Shown here: one piece after another, positions 27,762-37,031 of the stretch
How positions within the stretch are numbered: position 1 is the stretch's first letter
Layout of the letters: each line of letters opens with the position of its first letter
Origin: Burkholderia sp. IMCC1007
Lineage (GTDB): Bacteria > Pseudomonadota > Gammaproteobacteria > Burkholderiales > Burkholderiaceae
DNA length: 64,000 bases
Direction: 5' to 3'
Assembly: GCF_027257875.1 (NCBI RefSeq)
Contig: NZ_JAPVQY010000004.1
Span: forward strand, 1 to 64,000
Notes under the pieces: model-generated
What the model saw: the letters and a program-made list of their open reading frames with translations, nothing else
Told to the model about the DNA's origin: nothing
The model's database searches: none
Position numbers and translations under genes: made by a program

Positions 27762-28703
27762 ATGAAGCCGCTCGCGGTTCCCTCTCTCGCGAACATCGCG
27801 TCGCGCCTTCGCCTGAAGCAGCTCAAGCTGCTGATCGCGCTCGAAAACCATGGCTCGCTGCACAAGGCCGCCGAAGAGATCGCGATCTCGCAACCCGGCG
27901 CCACCAAGGTGCTGCGCGAAATCGAAGACATCCTCGGCATGCCGCTGTTCGAGCGACAACCGAAAGGCCTCGTCGCCAACGATCTCGGCCGCTGCGTCAC
28001 GCGCTATGCGCGCCTCATCTACAGCGATCTCGAACACCTGCATACCGAAGTGCTTGCGATCACGCAGGGGCATGGCGGCCATCTGGCCGTCGGCGTGATC
28101 ATGGGGGCGGTGCCGCTGCTGACGCGCGCGCTCACCGAGCTGCGCCGCCGCCAGCCGCACCTGTCGGTCGAGCTCGTCGAAGGCACCAGCGCGAGTCTGC
28201 TCGCGCTGATCGACGACGGCCGCATCGATCTCGCGATCTGCCGCAACGGCAACAGCCGGCGCCCGGAAGCGTACGACTACGTGCCGCTCAAGGCCGAACC
28301 GCTCGCGGTCGTGACCGCCCGCAACCATGCGCTGGCCGAACGCGACGCGCTGACGCTGCGCGATCTCGCCGATGCGGAATGGGTCGCGTATCCGGTCAAC
28401 ACGCCGATGCGGCTCGCGCTCGAACGCGCACTCGCGGATGCCGGCATCGACGTGCCGCGCTATCCGATCGAAACGGCTTCGACGTTCGCAACGCTGACGC
28501 TGTTGCAGGCCAACCCGGAACTCGTCGCGGTGATCCCGCGCGAAGTCGCCGAGTTCGGCGAGCGCTTCGGCCTCGTCACGTGCCTGCCGGTCGCGATCGC
28601 CGCGCTCGACGAGCCGTTCGGCGTGGTGGCCCGCACCTTCGCGCACCTGACGCCAGGCGCGCGCATGCTCGTCGAGACGCTACAGGATCACACGCTTACT
28701 TGA
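27762..28703 (+). CDS. LysR family transcriptional regulator
   Basis: A 313-aa LysR-type regulator. The HTH (about 12-70) reads LRLKQLKLLIALENHGSLHKAAEEIAISQPGATKVLREIED, which by its ALENHGS / ISQPGATK pattern belongs to the GbpR/CbbR-like subset acting on sugar or aromatic catabolism. The effector domain covers about 95-300. The start is Met at 27762, because an upstream in-frame ATG overlaps TATAAT. It diverges from the Dpp/CoA operon and its stop overlaps the NIPSNAP gene by 8 bp tail to tail. It is the best candidate regulator of both flanks. Confidence 0.9.
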   Translation: MKPLAVPSLANIASRLRLKQLKLLIALENHGSLHKAAEEIAISQPGATKVLREIEDILGMPLFERQPKGLVANDLGRCVTRYARLIYSDLEHLHTEVLAITQGHGGHLAVGVIMGAVPLLTRALTELRRRQPHLSVELVEGTSASLLALIDDGRIDLAICRNGNSRRPEAYDYVPLKAEPLAVVTARNHALAERDALTLRDLADAEWVAYPVNTPMRLALERALADAGIDVPRYPIETASTFATLTLLQANPELVAVIPREVAEFGERFGLVTCLPVAIAALDEPFGVVARTFAHLTPGARMLVETLQDHTLT

Positions 28704-29010
28704 TCGGCGAGAACGCTGCCGGACGCAGCAGCTTCGATTCCATCTTCTCGAGCATCGGGAACGCCTTCGGCACGAACTTCTCGAGCCAGTCCGGATCCTC
28801 GTACAGCGCGGTGCGTCGCTTGATGCGATCGTCGAGGCTTTCGTACGCCCAGATATGAACGACCTGGTTCAGCTCGCCGATTTCCGTGTACCACCAGCCG
28901 ACCAGCGTCGCATAGCGGGAAATCACCGGCAGGCCTTCCTTCTCGAAGTGCCGCAGGTACTCGTTCATCTTGCCGATCTGGACCGTGTAGGTCCGCATTT
29001 CGTAATACAT
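28696..29010 (-). CDS. NIPSNAP family protein
   Basis: A 104-aa dimeric alpha/beta-barrel (ferredoxin-like fold) protein. The N-terminus MYYEMRTYTVQIGKMNEYL and the central VGWWYTEIGELNQVVHIWAY are typical of NIPSNAP. Bacterial members sit in catabolic operons, often as auxiliary or isomerase-like proteins, and no reaction is established. It is 63 bp downstream of the iron alcohol dehydrogenase on the same strand, probably co-transcribed. Confidence 0.88.
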   Translation of the reverse strand: MYYEMRTYTVQIGKMNEYLRHFEKEGLPVISRYATLVGWWYTEIGELNQVVHIWAYESLDDRIKRRTALYEDPDWLEKFVPKAFPMLEKMESKLLRPAAFSPIK

Positions 29011-29073
29011 GACTGCTCCTGGTTGAATCGAATCGGGAAATCGGGAAATCGGTGAATGGCGGATGCCGCGCGC

Positions 29074-30237
29074 TCAGATCTCGCCGGCGTACGCGGCGCG
29101 GATGATCGCCTCGACGTCGCGCGCGGTGGTCAGGCGCGGATTGACGAGCACATTGCCGCTGCGCATCGAGTCGGCGATCATCTGCGGCAGGTGCTCGAGA
29201 TCGACGCCGAGTTCGCGGATGTTCGACGGGATTGCGAGCGCGCGATTCAGCTCGACGATCTGCTCGACCAGCCCGCGTGCGGCCGTTTCCGCGTCGACGC
29301 CCGTCACGTCGCCGCCGAGCGCTTCCGCGATGTCGCGATACAGCGCCGGGCATGCCGGCCGGTTGAAGTCGATCACGTACGGCAGCAGCGCCGCATTCGC
29401 GATGCCGTGCGCGATGTTGAACACGCCGCCCATCGTGTGCGAGATCGCGTGCACATTGCCGAGCTTCGACTGCGAGAACGCGACGCCGGCGAGGAACGAG
29501 CCGAGCAGCATGTCTTCGCGCGCCGCGAGATCGGAGCCGACGTAGAACGCGGCGCGCAGGCTGCGGCCAATCAGGCGGATCGCACCGAGCGCGAGCGACT
29601 GGCTCACCGGGTTCGCCTGCTTCGACACGTACGATTCGATCGCATGGGTCAGCGCATCCATGCCGGTGGCCGCGGTGATCGGCGCGGGCAGCTTCAGCGT
29701 GAGTTCCGCATCGAGGATCGCGAGCTTCGGGAAAATCCGGTGGCTCACGATCACGGTCTTGAACAGCGTCTCCTTGTTCGTGAACACCGTCGACGCCGTG
29801 CATTCGCTGCCGGTGCCCGACGTGGTCGGGATCGCGAAGATCGGCAGCGGCTCGACCGGAATCTTGTTGTAGCCCTCGTAGTCGAGGATCGTGCCGCCGT
29901 TGGTCGCCATCGCGGCGACGCCCTTCGCGGTATCGATGCTGCTGCCGCCGCCGACGCCGATCACCGCGGTGCAGCGGTGCTCCTTCAGGAACGTCAGCGC
30001 GCTGTCGAGCACCGCCGTGCTGGGGTTCGCCTCGACGCCCGAGAAGATCGCGTACGCGACGTCCGCGTCGCGCAGCGATGCGAAGAAACCTTCGAGTACG
30101 CCGCTCTTGATCAGGCCTTCGTCGGTCACGACGAGCAGCTTGCCGCTGAACAGCGGCTTCAGCAGTTCGCCGGCCTGGCGCGCGAGGCCGTTGCCGAATT
30201 TCAGCGTGGTGGGGAAAAAGTACTGGAAGGGGTTCAT
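29074..30237 (-). CDS. Iron-containing alcohol dehydrogenase
   Basis: A 387-aa group III NAD(P)-dependent dehydrogenase. The nucleotide loop is GVGGGSSIDTAKG (about 92-104). The metal-binding stretch is HAISHTMGGVFNIAHG (about 255-270), whose His residues with the upstream Asp hold the metal. PTTSGTGSECTA is also diagnostic. It interconverts an alcohol or hydroxyacid and the carbonyl; maleylacetate reductase-like proteins share this family. The start at 30237 has CGGAGA about 8 nt upstream. It is divergent from the MFS gene at 30473. Confidence 0.9.
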   Translation of the reverse strand: MNPFQYFFPTTLKFGNGLARQAGELLKPLFSGKLLVVTDEGLIKSGVLEGFFASLRDADVAYAIFSGVEANPSTAVLDSALTFLKEHRCTAVIGVGGGSSIDTAKGVAAMATNGGTILDYEGYNKIPVEPLPIFAIPTTSGTGSECTASTVFTNKETLFKTVIVSHRIFPKLAILDAELTLKLPAPITAATGMDALTHAIESYVSKQANPVSQSLALGAIRLIGRSLRAAFYVGSDLAAREDMLLGSFLAGVAFSQSKLGNVHAISHTMGGVFNIAHGIANAALLPYVIDFNRPACPALYRDIAEALGGDVTGVDAETAARGLVEQIVELNRALAIPSNIRELGVDLEHLPQMIADSMRSGNVLVNPRLTTARDVEAIIRAAYAGEI

Positions 30238-30472
30238 GGTGCTGTCTCCGTGTGAAATCGCTGCACCGAACACTACAAGCCGCCCATCGCCGCCGGTAAT
30301 GAAAAAACCGGATCGCCCGATAACGGCTGCTTATTCCCCGTCGCGCGCCCTTGTGCCGTTCCGTTTGGTTATCACGCGATCACGAAGCGTCATTAGGCAA
30401 GACGCGGCCGCCGCCCTACAGTCGCTGCTCGGGACGCGTCATCGCCCCTGCAACCATAACGACGGAGACACC

Positions 30473-31798
30473 ATGCCCCCCTCGAATTCCCCTGCCGCCT
30501 CGGCGGCCGCACCGGCCGCACCCGCGTCGCTCGACGCGGCGGCCCGACCGACCAGCGTCCGCTGGCGCATCTTCCTGATCATGTTGCTGCTGGTCGCGAT
30601 CAACTACATCGACCGCGCGTCGCTGTCGGTCGCGATGCCGCTGATCGCGCCGGAATTCAACATGTCGCCCGCGCTCGAAGGGCTGATGCTCAGCGCGTTC
30701 TTCTGGTCGTACGCGCTGATGCAGATTCCGGTCGGCGTGATGCTCGACCGCTATCACACGCGCGGCATCATCGCGACCGCCACGCTCGCGTGGGGCGCGT
30801 TCCAGGCGCTCGGCGCGGCATCGCACGGCTGGCTGCTGCTGATGCTCACGCGCATGGGCCTCGGCTTCTCCGAATCGCCGGTGTTTCCGGCCGGCGCGAA
30901 GCTGATCGGCTCGTGGCTCACGCCGCACGAACGCGGCCGCGGCGCGGTGCTGGTCGACGGCGGCGCGCCGCTCGGCAGTGCGCTCGGCGCGATCCTGATC
31001 TCCGGGCTGATCGCGTGGTTCGGATCGTGGCGCATCGCGTTCGTGATCGCCGGGGTCGGCACGATGCTGGTGGGCGTGCTCGTGTGGCGCTATATCCGCA
31101 ACCATCCGTCCGAGCATCCGGGCGTCAACGCGGCGGAACTCGAGCACATCACGCGCGCGAATCCGCCCGCGCAAGCCGCGGCCGAACGCGTGCCGCTGCG
31201 CGAACTCGTGAAGGACCGTTCGGTGCTCGCGATGTTCGCCGGCTACAGCTGCATCCTCGCGGTGTTCTACGGGCTGCTCACGTGGATGCCGAGCTACCTG
31301 CACAAGACGTACGGCTTCAACATCGCGACGACGGGCGGCGCGACGTTCGTGATCTTCATGTCGGGCTTCGTCGGCGAACTGATCGGCGGCACCATCGGCG
31401 ACCGCTGGAAAGCGTCGGGCGCATCGCCGAACCTGGTGATGCGCACGATGTTCGGCGGCTCGTCGTTGATCGCGGCGGCGTGCATCCTGGCCGCCGCCTA
31501 TATCGCGAACGCGAGCGCGGTGGTGCTGCTGCTGAGCGTCGCGATGTTCTTCATCCGCTTCTGCGGGATGTACTGGAGCCTGCCGGCGATCGTCGGCGGC
31601 CCCGAGCGCGCCGGCGTGCTCGGCGGCACGATGAACTTCTGCGGCAGCATGGTCGGCGTGGTGGTACCGATCCTGATCGGGCTCATTGTCCAGTGGTCCG
31701 GTTCGTACTTCCTCGCGCTGCTGTTCTTCGTCGTGATGGCCGTGCTGATCGCGGTGTTCTCCAGCATGATCGACTACCGGCCGCGCGCGCACGGCTAA
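30473..31798 (+). CDS. MFS transporter, anion:cation symporter (ACS)-like
   Basis: A 441-aa inner-membrane transporter with twelve predicted helices after an Ala/Pro-rich N-terminal tail of about 27 residues. Family features are INYIDRASLSVAMPLI in helix 1, the loop LDRYHTRG between helices 2 and 3, and GLGFSESPVFPAGAKLIGSW in helix 4. ACS members import organic anions such as glucarate, tartrate, phthalate or hydroxyphenylacetate. ATG is preceded by CGGAGACACC. The divergent alcohol dehydrogenase suggests a shared regulon. A hairpin terminator follows. Confidence 0.9.
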   Translation: MPPSNSPAASAAAPAAPASLDAAARPTSVRWRIFLIMLLLVAINYIDRASLSVAMPLIAPEFNMSPALEGLMLSAFFWSYALMQIPVGVMLDRYHTRGIIATATLAWGAFQALGAASHGWLLLMLTRMGLGFSESPVFPAGAKLIGSWLTPHERGRGAVLVDGGAPLGSALGAILISGLIAWFGSWRIAFVIAGVGTMLVGVLVWRYIRNHPSEHPGVNAAELEHITRANPPAQAAAERVPLRELVKDRSVLAMFAGYSCILAVFYGLLTWMPSYLHKTYGFNIATTGGATFVIFMSGFVGELIGGTIGDRWKASGASPNLVMRTMFGGSSLIAAACILAAAYIANASAVVLLLSVAMFFIRFCGMYWSLPAIVGGPERAGVLGGTMNFCGSMVGVVVPILIGLIVQWSGSYFLALLFFVVMAVLIAVFSSMIDYRPRAHG

Positions 31799-31842
31799 CC
31801 ACCTGCTCGCTCGAACCGCGCGTCATACGGCGCCGCAACGAC

Positions 31843-31864
31843 AATGCCCGCTTGCGCGGGCATT
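31843..31864. terminator. Bidirectional hairpin terminator between convergent genes
   Basis: AATGCCCGC and GCGGGCATT form a perfect 9-bp stem with a TTGC loop, between the MFS transporter stop and the stop of the aldo-keto reductase on the other strand. The A/T ends are suited to termination both ways. Confidence 0.75.
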
Positions 31865-31888
31865 CGTTTACCGCTTCGGTTCACGCAT

Positions 31889-32908
31889 TCAACGATCGAT
31901 CGGCAGCGGCGCATTCGCGGCGACGAGCCCTTGCTCGCGCATCTCGCGCCAGAAGTCGGCCGGAATCGTCGCGTTCAGTGCATCGACGTCTTCCGCGATC
32001 CGCGCGGGACGGCTCGCACCGGGAATCACCGACACCGTCGCCGGATGCGCGAGCACGAACTGCAACGCAGCGGCCTTGACCGGCACGTCGTAGCGCGCGG
32101 CGATGGCGGTGATGCGCTCGACCTTCGCGACGATTTCCGGCGGCGCCTTCTGGTATTCGAAGTGCGCGCCGCCGACCAGCACGCCCGAGCTGTACGGGCC
32201 GCCGACCACGATGCCGACATGGCGCGCGGCGGCCGCCGGCATCACGCGCTGCAGCGCACGTTCGTGATCGAGCAGCGTGTAGCGACCGGCGAGCAGCATG
32301 CCGTCCGGTTGCGGCTCGGCGAGGTCGAGCACGAGTTCGATCGGCTCGACGCGATTCACGCCGAGCCCCCACGCGCCGATCACGCGTTCGTCGCGCAGCT
32401 TGCTCAGCACGCGGAACGCACCCTTGCGCGCCACTTCGAATTGCGCGAGCCATTCGTCGCCGTAGATGTCCTGCGCGATGTCGTGCACCCACACGATGTC
32501 GAGGCGATCGGTGCGCAGGCGCTTCAGGCTCCCTTCGATCGAGCGCAGCGTCGCGTCGGCCGAGTAGTCGCTGACAAGCCGGTTCGCACGGCCATGCGCG
32601 AAGATGCCGGTCTTGTCGCCGTAGTCGCGCGTGTTCGCGTGTTCCATCTCATCGAGCACGATGCGGCCGACCTTCGTGCTGATCACATAGTCGTCGCGGC
32701 GATGCGCGGCGAGCACGTCGCCCAGGCGCGACTCGGCCAGCCCGGCGCCGTACGACGGCGCGGTGTCGAAGTAGCGGATGCCGCGCGCCCACGCGGCTTC
32801 GACCGTCGCGGCGGCTTCTTCGTCGGGGATGTCGCGGAACATGTTGCCGAGCGGGGCGGCGCCGAAACCGAGCGCATTGTCGGCCGGCAGCGTGTCTTTC
32901 AGACTCAT
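31889..32908 (-). CDS. Aldo/keto reductase 1 (aldose 1-dehydrogenase type)
   Basis: A 339-aa TIM-barrel oxidoreductase using NAD(P). The catalytic tetrad is visible: Asp and Tyr in IRYFDTAPSYGAG (about 46-58), Lys in VISTKVGR, and His in VWVHDIAQD. The closest known type I can name is the L-fucose/D-threo-aldose 1-dehydrogenase group, which oxidises aldoses to lactones. The start at 32908 has GGAGAA about 6 nt upstream. It is paralogous along its whole length to the reductase at 37463-38482. It is divergent from a LysR gene and has a 66-bp upstream block shared with that paralog. Confidence 0.9.
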   Translation of the reverse strand: MSLKDTLPADNALGFGAAPLGNMFRDIPDEEAAATVEAAWARGIRYFDTAPSYGAGLAESRLGDVLAAHRRDDYVISTKVGRIVLDEMEHANTRDYGDKTGIFAHGRANRLVSDYSADATLRSIEGSLKRLRTDRLDIVWVHDIAQDIYGDEWLAQFEVARKGAFRVLSKLRDERVIGAWGLGVNRVEPIELVLDLAEPQPDGMLLAGRYTLLDHERALQRVMPAAAARHVGIVVGGPYSSGVLVGGAHFEYQKAPPEIVAKVERITAIAARYDVPVKAAALQFVLAHPATVSVIPGASRPARIAEDVDALNATIPADFWREMREQGLVAANAPLPIDR

Positions 32909-32940
32909 GCATTTCTCCACAGGTAACGGGAAAGTGCGTC

Positions 32941-33006
32941 CAGTCTAGGTTGCACGGTTATGTCTGTCCAAGACATAATTCAGCAAACTTGAGTCCCTGA
33001 AGGTCT
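32941..33006. promoter_or_regulatory. Shared upstream block, copy A (LysR/AKR1 intergenic)
   Basis: An ungapped 66-bp block matches 38514-38579 at 52 positions by my count. It includes the dyad ATGTCT-GTCCA-AGACAT (32960-32976), a LysR-type target shape, and TTGAGTCCCTG. It ends at the ribosome site of the LysR gene. Confidence 0.7.
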
Positions 33007-33009
33007 TAT

Positions 33010-33918
33010 ATGCTCGACATCCGTCAGCTTCAATATTTCATCGCGGTGGCGGAAGAGGAACACGTCGGCCGCGCCGCGGAACGCCTGCATATTTCGCAGT
33101 CGCCGCTCAGCCGCCAGATCGCGCAGCTCGAGGAAAAGCTCGGGTTGACGCTGTTCGAACGCAGCCAGCAGCGCATCCGTCTGACGCGTGACGGGCGCAC
33201 GTTCCTCAGCGAAGCGCATGCGTTCCTGCGGCATGCGCACCGGCTGGAATCGCTCGCGCGCCGGCTCGGCCGCGGCGACGAAGGCGGGCTCTGCATCGGC
33301 TACCTGGAAACGGCCACGCACTCGGGCGTGCTGCCGCGTGCGCTGAAGACGCTGCGCGCCGATCGTCCGGCCGTGCACATCGCGCTGTACAACTACACGT
33401 CCGCCGCGCAGCTCGAAGGCTTGCGCGAGCGCAGTCTCGACATCGCGCTCGTCACCGAGCCGCCCGCGCCCGACGATCCCGAACTCGAATCGATGCGCGT
33501 GCTGAACGATCCGATGCTGCTCGCGCTGCCCGACGGGCATCCGCTCGCGAAGAAGAAAGCCCTCACGGCCGACGATCTCGCGACCCAGGCATGGATCGGC
33601 GTCACGCAGCAGGAAAGCGCGCCGCGCCACGGCGCGTTCGTCGCCGCGTGCGCGAAGGCGGGTTTCTCGCCGGACATCTCCGTCGAGGCGAGCGAGCCGC
33701 TCGCGGCGCTCGGGCTCGTCGCCGCCGGGCTCGGCGTGACGATGATCCAGCAGAGCCTGCGTCACCAGGTGCCCGAAGGCGTCGTGCTGCGCGAGCTGCC
33801 GTGGTTCAGCTATCGCACGCCGCTGTGGGCCGCGTGGCACAAGGTGAACCTGCGGCCGCTGGTCGGCATCTTCCGCGAGATCCTGACCGGCGAGGACGTC
33901 GTCGCCGCGGTCGAATGA
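33010..33918 (+). CDS. LysR family transcriptional regulator
   Basis: A 302-aa LysR-type regulator. HTH: LDIRQLQYFIAVAEEEHVGRAAERLHISQSPLSRQIAQLEEKLG (about 1-45), of the BenM/CatM/CbbR class. The effector domain spans about 88-295. AAGG lies 8 nt before ATG. It is divergent from aldo-keto reductase 1 by about 100 bp. The sequence block in that gap recurs upstream of the paralogous reductase at 37463, so this single regulator probably controls both. Confidence 0.92.
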   Translation: MLDIRQLQYFIAVAEEEHVGRAAERLHISQSPLSRQIAQLEEKLGLTLFERSQQRIRLTRDGRTFLSEAHAFLRHAHRLESLARRLGRGDEGGLCIGYLETATHSGVLPRALKTLRADRPAVHIALYNYTSAAQLEGLRERSLDIALVTEPPAPDDPELESMRVLNDPMLLALPDGHPLAKKKALTADDLATQAWIGVTQQESAPRHGAFVAACAKAGFSPDISVEASEPLAALGLVAAGLGVTMIQQSLRHQVPEGVVLRELPWFSYRTPLWAAWHKVNLRPLVGIFREILTGEDVVAAVE

Positions 33919-33928
33919 AGTGACGTTC

Positions 33929-33969
33929 GCCGCGCGGCGTGGGAGCGCTCTGAACGCACGCCGCGCGGC
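33929..33969. terminator. Long perfect inverted repeat between convergent genes
   Basis: GCCGCGCGGCGTG (33929-33941) and CACGCCGCGCGGC (33957-33969) form a perfect 13-bp GC stem with a 15-nt loop, 10 bp after the LysR stop and 64 bp from the dehydrogenase stop. There is no T-tract, so it may act as a transcription roadblock or 3-prime stabiliser rather than a standard terminator. Confidence 0.5.
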
Positions 33970-34033
33970 CACCGGCATCAGGCTTGTGCATACCGCGGCA
34001 TGCGCGCCCCGATGCCGGCATGGCGCTCGCACG

Positions 34034-35617
34034 TTACTTCGCGAGCGTGACCTTCCCGTCGAGCAGCCGGTTCAGCGCCAGCGGATTCGACGTTTTCAGC
34101 GCAGCGGGCAGCAGCGCGTCCGGCATGTCCTGATAGCTGATCGGGCGCAGGAAACGCTTGATCGCGAGGCTGCCGACCGACGTCGAGCGCCCGTCCGCGG
34201 TGGCCGGATACGGGCCGCCGTGCACCATCGCATGCGCGACTTCCACACCGGTGCCGAACCCGTTCACGAGCACGCGGCCCGCGCGCCGCTCCAGCGCCGG
34301 CAGGAACGTGCGCGCGGCGGCATAGTCGGCTTCGTCGATATGCAGCGCGGCCGTCAGCTGCCCTTCCAGCGATTCGATCAGGTCGAGCATCGTCTTCAGA
34401 TCGGGACACCGAACGATCAGCGATGCCGCGCCGAAGATCTCCTCGTGCAGCGCCTTCGATTCGCGGAATGCGGCAGCGCTCGTCGAGAACAGCACGCCCT
34501 GCCCCTGGTTCGCGCCGGTCGGCGCATGCGCGCGTGCGACGGTGCGCACTTGCGGGTGCTGCGCGAACGCGGCCACCGCGCGCTCGAAGCTCTGATGAAT
34601 GCCCGGCGTGAGCATCGTCGCGGCGGCTGCCTGGGCGAGCCGCTCCGACGCCGCCGCGGTGAAGCGCTCGAGCGCCGGCCCGTCGACCGCGACGATCAGC
34701 CCCGGGTTCGTGCAGAACTGCCCGGCGCCGAGCGTCAGCGACTGCACGAACTGCTGCGCGATCGCCTCGCCGCGCGCTTCGAGCGCATTCGGGAACAGCA
34801 GCACCGGATTGATGCTGCTCATTTCCGCGTACACGGGAATCGGTTCGGGCCGCGCGTTCGCGATCGCGATCAGCGCGGTGCCCGCATGGCGCGAGCCGGT
34901 GAAGCCGACCGCCTTGATGCGCGGGTCGCGCACGAGCCCCTGGCCGATCTCGAGGCCGCTGTCGAACAGCAGCGAGAACGTGCCTTCCGGCATCCCGCAT
35001 CCGTTCACCGCCTGCTGCACGGCCATCCCGACGAGTTCGGACGTGCCCGGATGGGCGGAGTGCGCCTTGACGACCACCGGGCAGCCGGCCGCGAGCGCCG
35101 ACGCCGTATCGCCGCCCGCCACCGAGAACGCAAGCGGGAAATTGCTCGCCCCGAACACGGCGACCGGCCCGACGCCGATATGACGCAGGCGCAGATCCGG
35201 GCGCGGCGCCGGCTGGCGCGCCGGTTGCGCCGGATCGATGCGCGCTTCGACGTAGTCGCCCGCGCGCACCACGTCGGCGAACATCCGCAACTGGCCGACC
35301 GTGCGGCCGCGCTCGCCTTCGACGCGGGCGCGCGGCAGGCCCGTTTCCGCGACGCAGCGCTCGACCAGCACGTCGCCGAGTGCGAGGATGTTCGCCGCGA
35401 TCGTCTCGAGGAACGTTGCGCGCGCTTCGGGTTGCGTTTCGCGATACGTATCGAACGCGGCCCACGCGAGTGCGCACGCGTCGTCGAGATCGACGACGCT
35501 CGCGCCGCCGAATGCGGGCTCCATGCGTTCGCCGCTGGCCGCGTCGAGCGCGTACGTGACGCCGTGAGTGCCGCGCCGCGTGTGCTGGCCGATCAGCAGG
35601 TTGCCTGCGATATTCAT
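34034..35617 (-). CDS. Aldehyde dehydrogenase, 2-oxoglutarate semialdehyde (2,5-dioxovalerate) dehydrogenase type
   Basis: A 527-aa NAD(P)-dependent enzyme. The catalytic Cys is in [11 protein letters not shown], the general-base Glu in [15 protein letters not shown], and the cofactor loop is [11 protein letters not shown]. The SSINP and FCTNPG context and length of about 525 match type III ketoglutarate semialdehyde dehydrogenases, which make 2-oxoglutarate in hydroxyproline, glucarate and pentose pathways. The start is ATG at 35617 with CGGAG upstream. It could serve as the last step after the DapA-like deaminase at 4807, though the genes are 30 kb apart. Confidence 0.88.
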   Translation of the reverse strand: MNIAGNLLIGQHTRRGTHGVTYALDAASGERMEPAFGGASVVDLDDACALAWAAFDTYRETQPEARATFLETIAANILALGDVLVERCVAETGLPRARVEGERGRTVGQLRMFADVVRAGDYVEARIDPAQPARQPAPRPDLRLRHIGVGPVAVFGASNFPLAFSVAGGDTASALAAGCPVVVKAHSAHPGTSELVGMAVQQAVNGCGMPEGTFSLLFDSGLEIGQGLVRDPRIKAVGFTGSRHAGTALIAIANARPEPIPVYAEMSSINPVLLFPNALEARGEAIAQQFVQSLTLGAGQFCTNPGLIVAVDGPALERFTAAASERLAQAAAATMLTPGIHQSFERAVAAFAQHPQVRTVARAHAPTGANQGQGVLFSTSAAAFRESKALHEEIFGAASLIVRCPDLKTMLDLIESLEGQLTAALHIDEADYAAARTFLPALERRAGRVLVNGFGTGVEVAHAMVHGGPYPATADGRSTSVGSLAIKRFLRPISYQDMPDALLPAALKTSNPLALNRLLDGKVTLAK

Positions 35618-35817
35618 CAGAATGTGCTCCGAGAAACTCCGCCATCGATGGCGGGACGAAAGAAGTGCTGTTGACGGGCGGCTTCTTTCACGGGTTGGGA
35701 TCGCCGGTATGATTGTCGTCCGCCGCTACCGGGTGAAATCTGTCGACGGACTCCTCAACAAACAGTTGCGGGCTCGCATCGGGCAATGCATGCATCACCG
35801 TCTGGCCTCGCCGCCAA

Positions 35818-36606
35818 TCAGAACGTACCCGGATACGCGCCGCCGTCGAGCAGCACGTTCTGCCCCGTCAGATAGCCCGCATGCGCGCTGCACAGGAATG
35901 CGCAGACCGCGCCGAACTCGTCGGCCGAGCCGAAGCGCCCGGCCGGTACGGCCTGCCGCTTCGCTTCGCGCGCCGCTTCGTAATCCTTGCCATCCGCCTT
36001 TGCCGATGCGTCGGTCGCCTTCTTCAGGCGGTCGGTGTCGAACAGCCCCGGCAGCAGGTTGTTGATCGTCACGTTGCGCGACGCGATGCGCTTTTGACGC
36101 GCGACGCCCGCGATGAAGCCGGTCAGGCCCGTACGTGCGCCGTTCGACAGGCCGAGCACGTCGATCGGCGCCTTCACCGCGCTCGACGTGATGTTGACGA
36201 TGCGGCCGAAGCCGCGCTCGGTCATCCCGTCGACCGTCGCCTTGATCAGCTCGATCGCGGTCAGCATGTTCGCGTCGAGCGCGGCGATCCAGTCGTCGCG
36301 CGTCCATTCGCGGAAGTCGCCCGGCGGCGGGCCACCCGCGTTGTTCACGAGGATGTCGATGTGCGGCGCGGCCGCGAGCGCCGCCGCGCGACCCGCGCTC
36401 GTCGTGATGTCGCCGGCCACCGCGATCACCGTGACGGCCGGATCGAGTGCGCGCAGCTCGCGGGCCGTCGCTTCCAGCGCGTCGCTGCCGCGCGCGGTGA
36501 TCACGACGTTCACGCCTTCGGCGACGAGCGCCTGCGCGCAGCCCTTGCCGAGCCCCTTGCTGGCCGCGCAGACCAGCGCCCAACGGCCTTCTATGTTCAG
36601 ATTCAT
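35818..36606 (-). CDS. SDR family oxidoreductase with non-canonical active site
   Basis: A 262-aa Rossmann-fold protein. The cofactor loop is CAASKGLGKG (about 13-22) and the NNAG motif is present (88-91). The expected S-x12-Y-x3-K triad reads Ser141, Ser154, Arg158 (SSAVKAPIDVLGLSNGAR), so both the catalytic Tyr and Lys are replaced. A known group of FabG-like SDRs carries this LSNxxR pattern. NAD(P) binding is likely; chemistry is uncertain. TGGAG precedes ATG. It is transcribed toward the aldehyde dehydrogenase with a 200-bp gap. Confidence 0.85.
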   Translation of the reverse strand: MNLNIEGRWALVCAASKGLGKGCAQALVAEGVNVVITARGSDALEATARELRALDPAVTVIAVAGDITTSAGRAAALAAAPHIDILVNNAGGPPPGDFREWTRDDWIAALDANMLTAIELIKATVDGMTERGFGRIVNITSSAVKAPIDVLGLSNGARTGLTGFIAGVARQKRIASRNVTINNLLPGLFDTDRLKKATDASAKADGKDYEAAREAKRQAVPAGRFGSADEFGAVCAFLCSAHAGYLTGQNVLLDGGAYPGTF

Positions 36607-37031
36607 GCTTCACTCCAGGAATGCCGTGCGCGCAGTTGCCGCGTTGTGCTCGTGCTCGGGCTGCGATCGATACGATCGAGCCAGAGCCGCCGTGCGTTCG
36701 CCCCGTGCCTGCCGCGTGCTGGCGGCACATCGGCGCGCACGTCAGCACTACGCTTGAAAACCCGCGCAATGGGCCAGCATAAGGAGTCCTCCTCCGCGCG
36801 ACAATTGACAGAAAGTGATACTGAGATAACCGCCGGTTATCGCAGCCACTGCGCCGCGCCACGTGTGTGTGTTCCGCCTTGACCGTCACGCGTGAGCGCG
36901 AGCCGCCGCGGCGCCTGTTCGACGAACTGCGCGACGCGTTCAGCGTCGACGCGCGCGACGCCGCGTCTGGCAATCGACGATATCGCGCCCGGGGAGAACC
37001 CCGGGTGCGATATCGTCACGCAGTTACATCA
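36607..37031. other. Intergenic region with a hairpin
   Basis: About 425 bp without a supported gene. It holds the SDR promoter on the left, an AT-richer stretch near 36780-36840 (cagaaagtgatactgagata) and the hairpin at 36978-37015 on the right. Confidence 0.4.
36978..37015. terminator. Hairpin downstream of the SRPBCC gene
   Basis: A 17-bp stem with a single mismatch, from CGATATCGC-GCCCGGGG to CCCCGGGT-GCGATATCG with an AGAA loop, 17 bp past the SRPBCC stop. T-tracts are absent, but the stability fits a 3-prime end structure. Confidence 0.5.
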
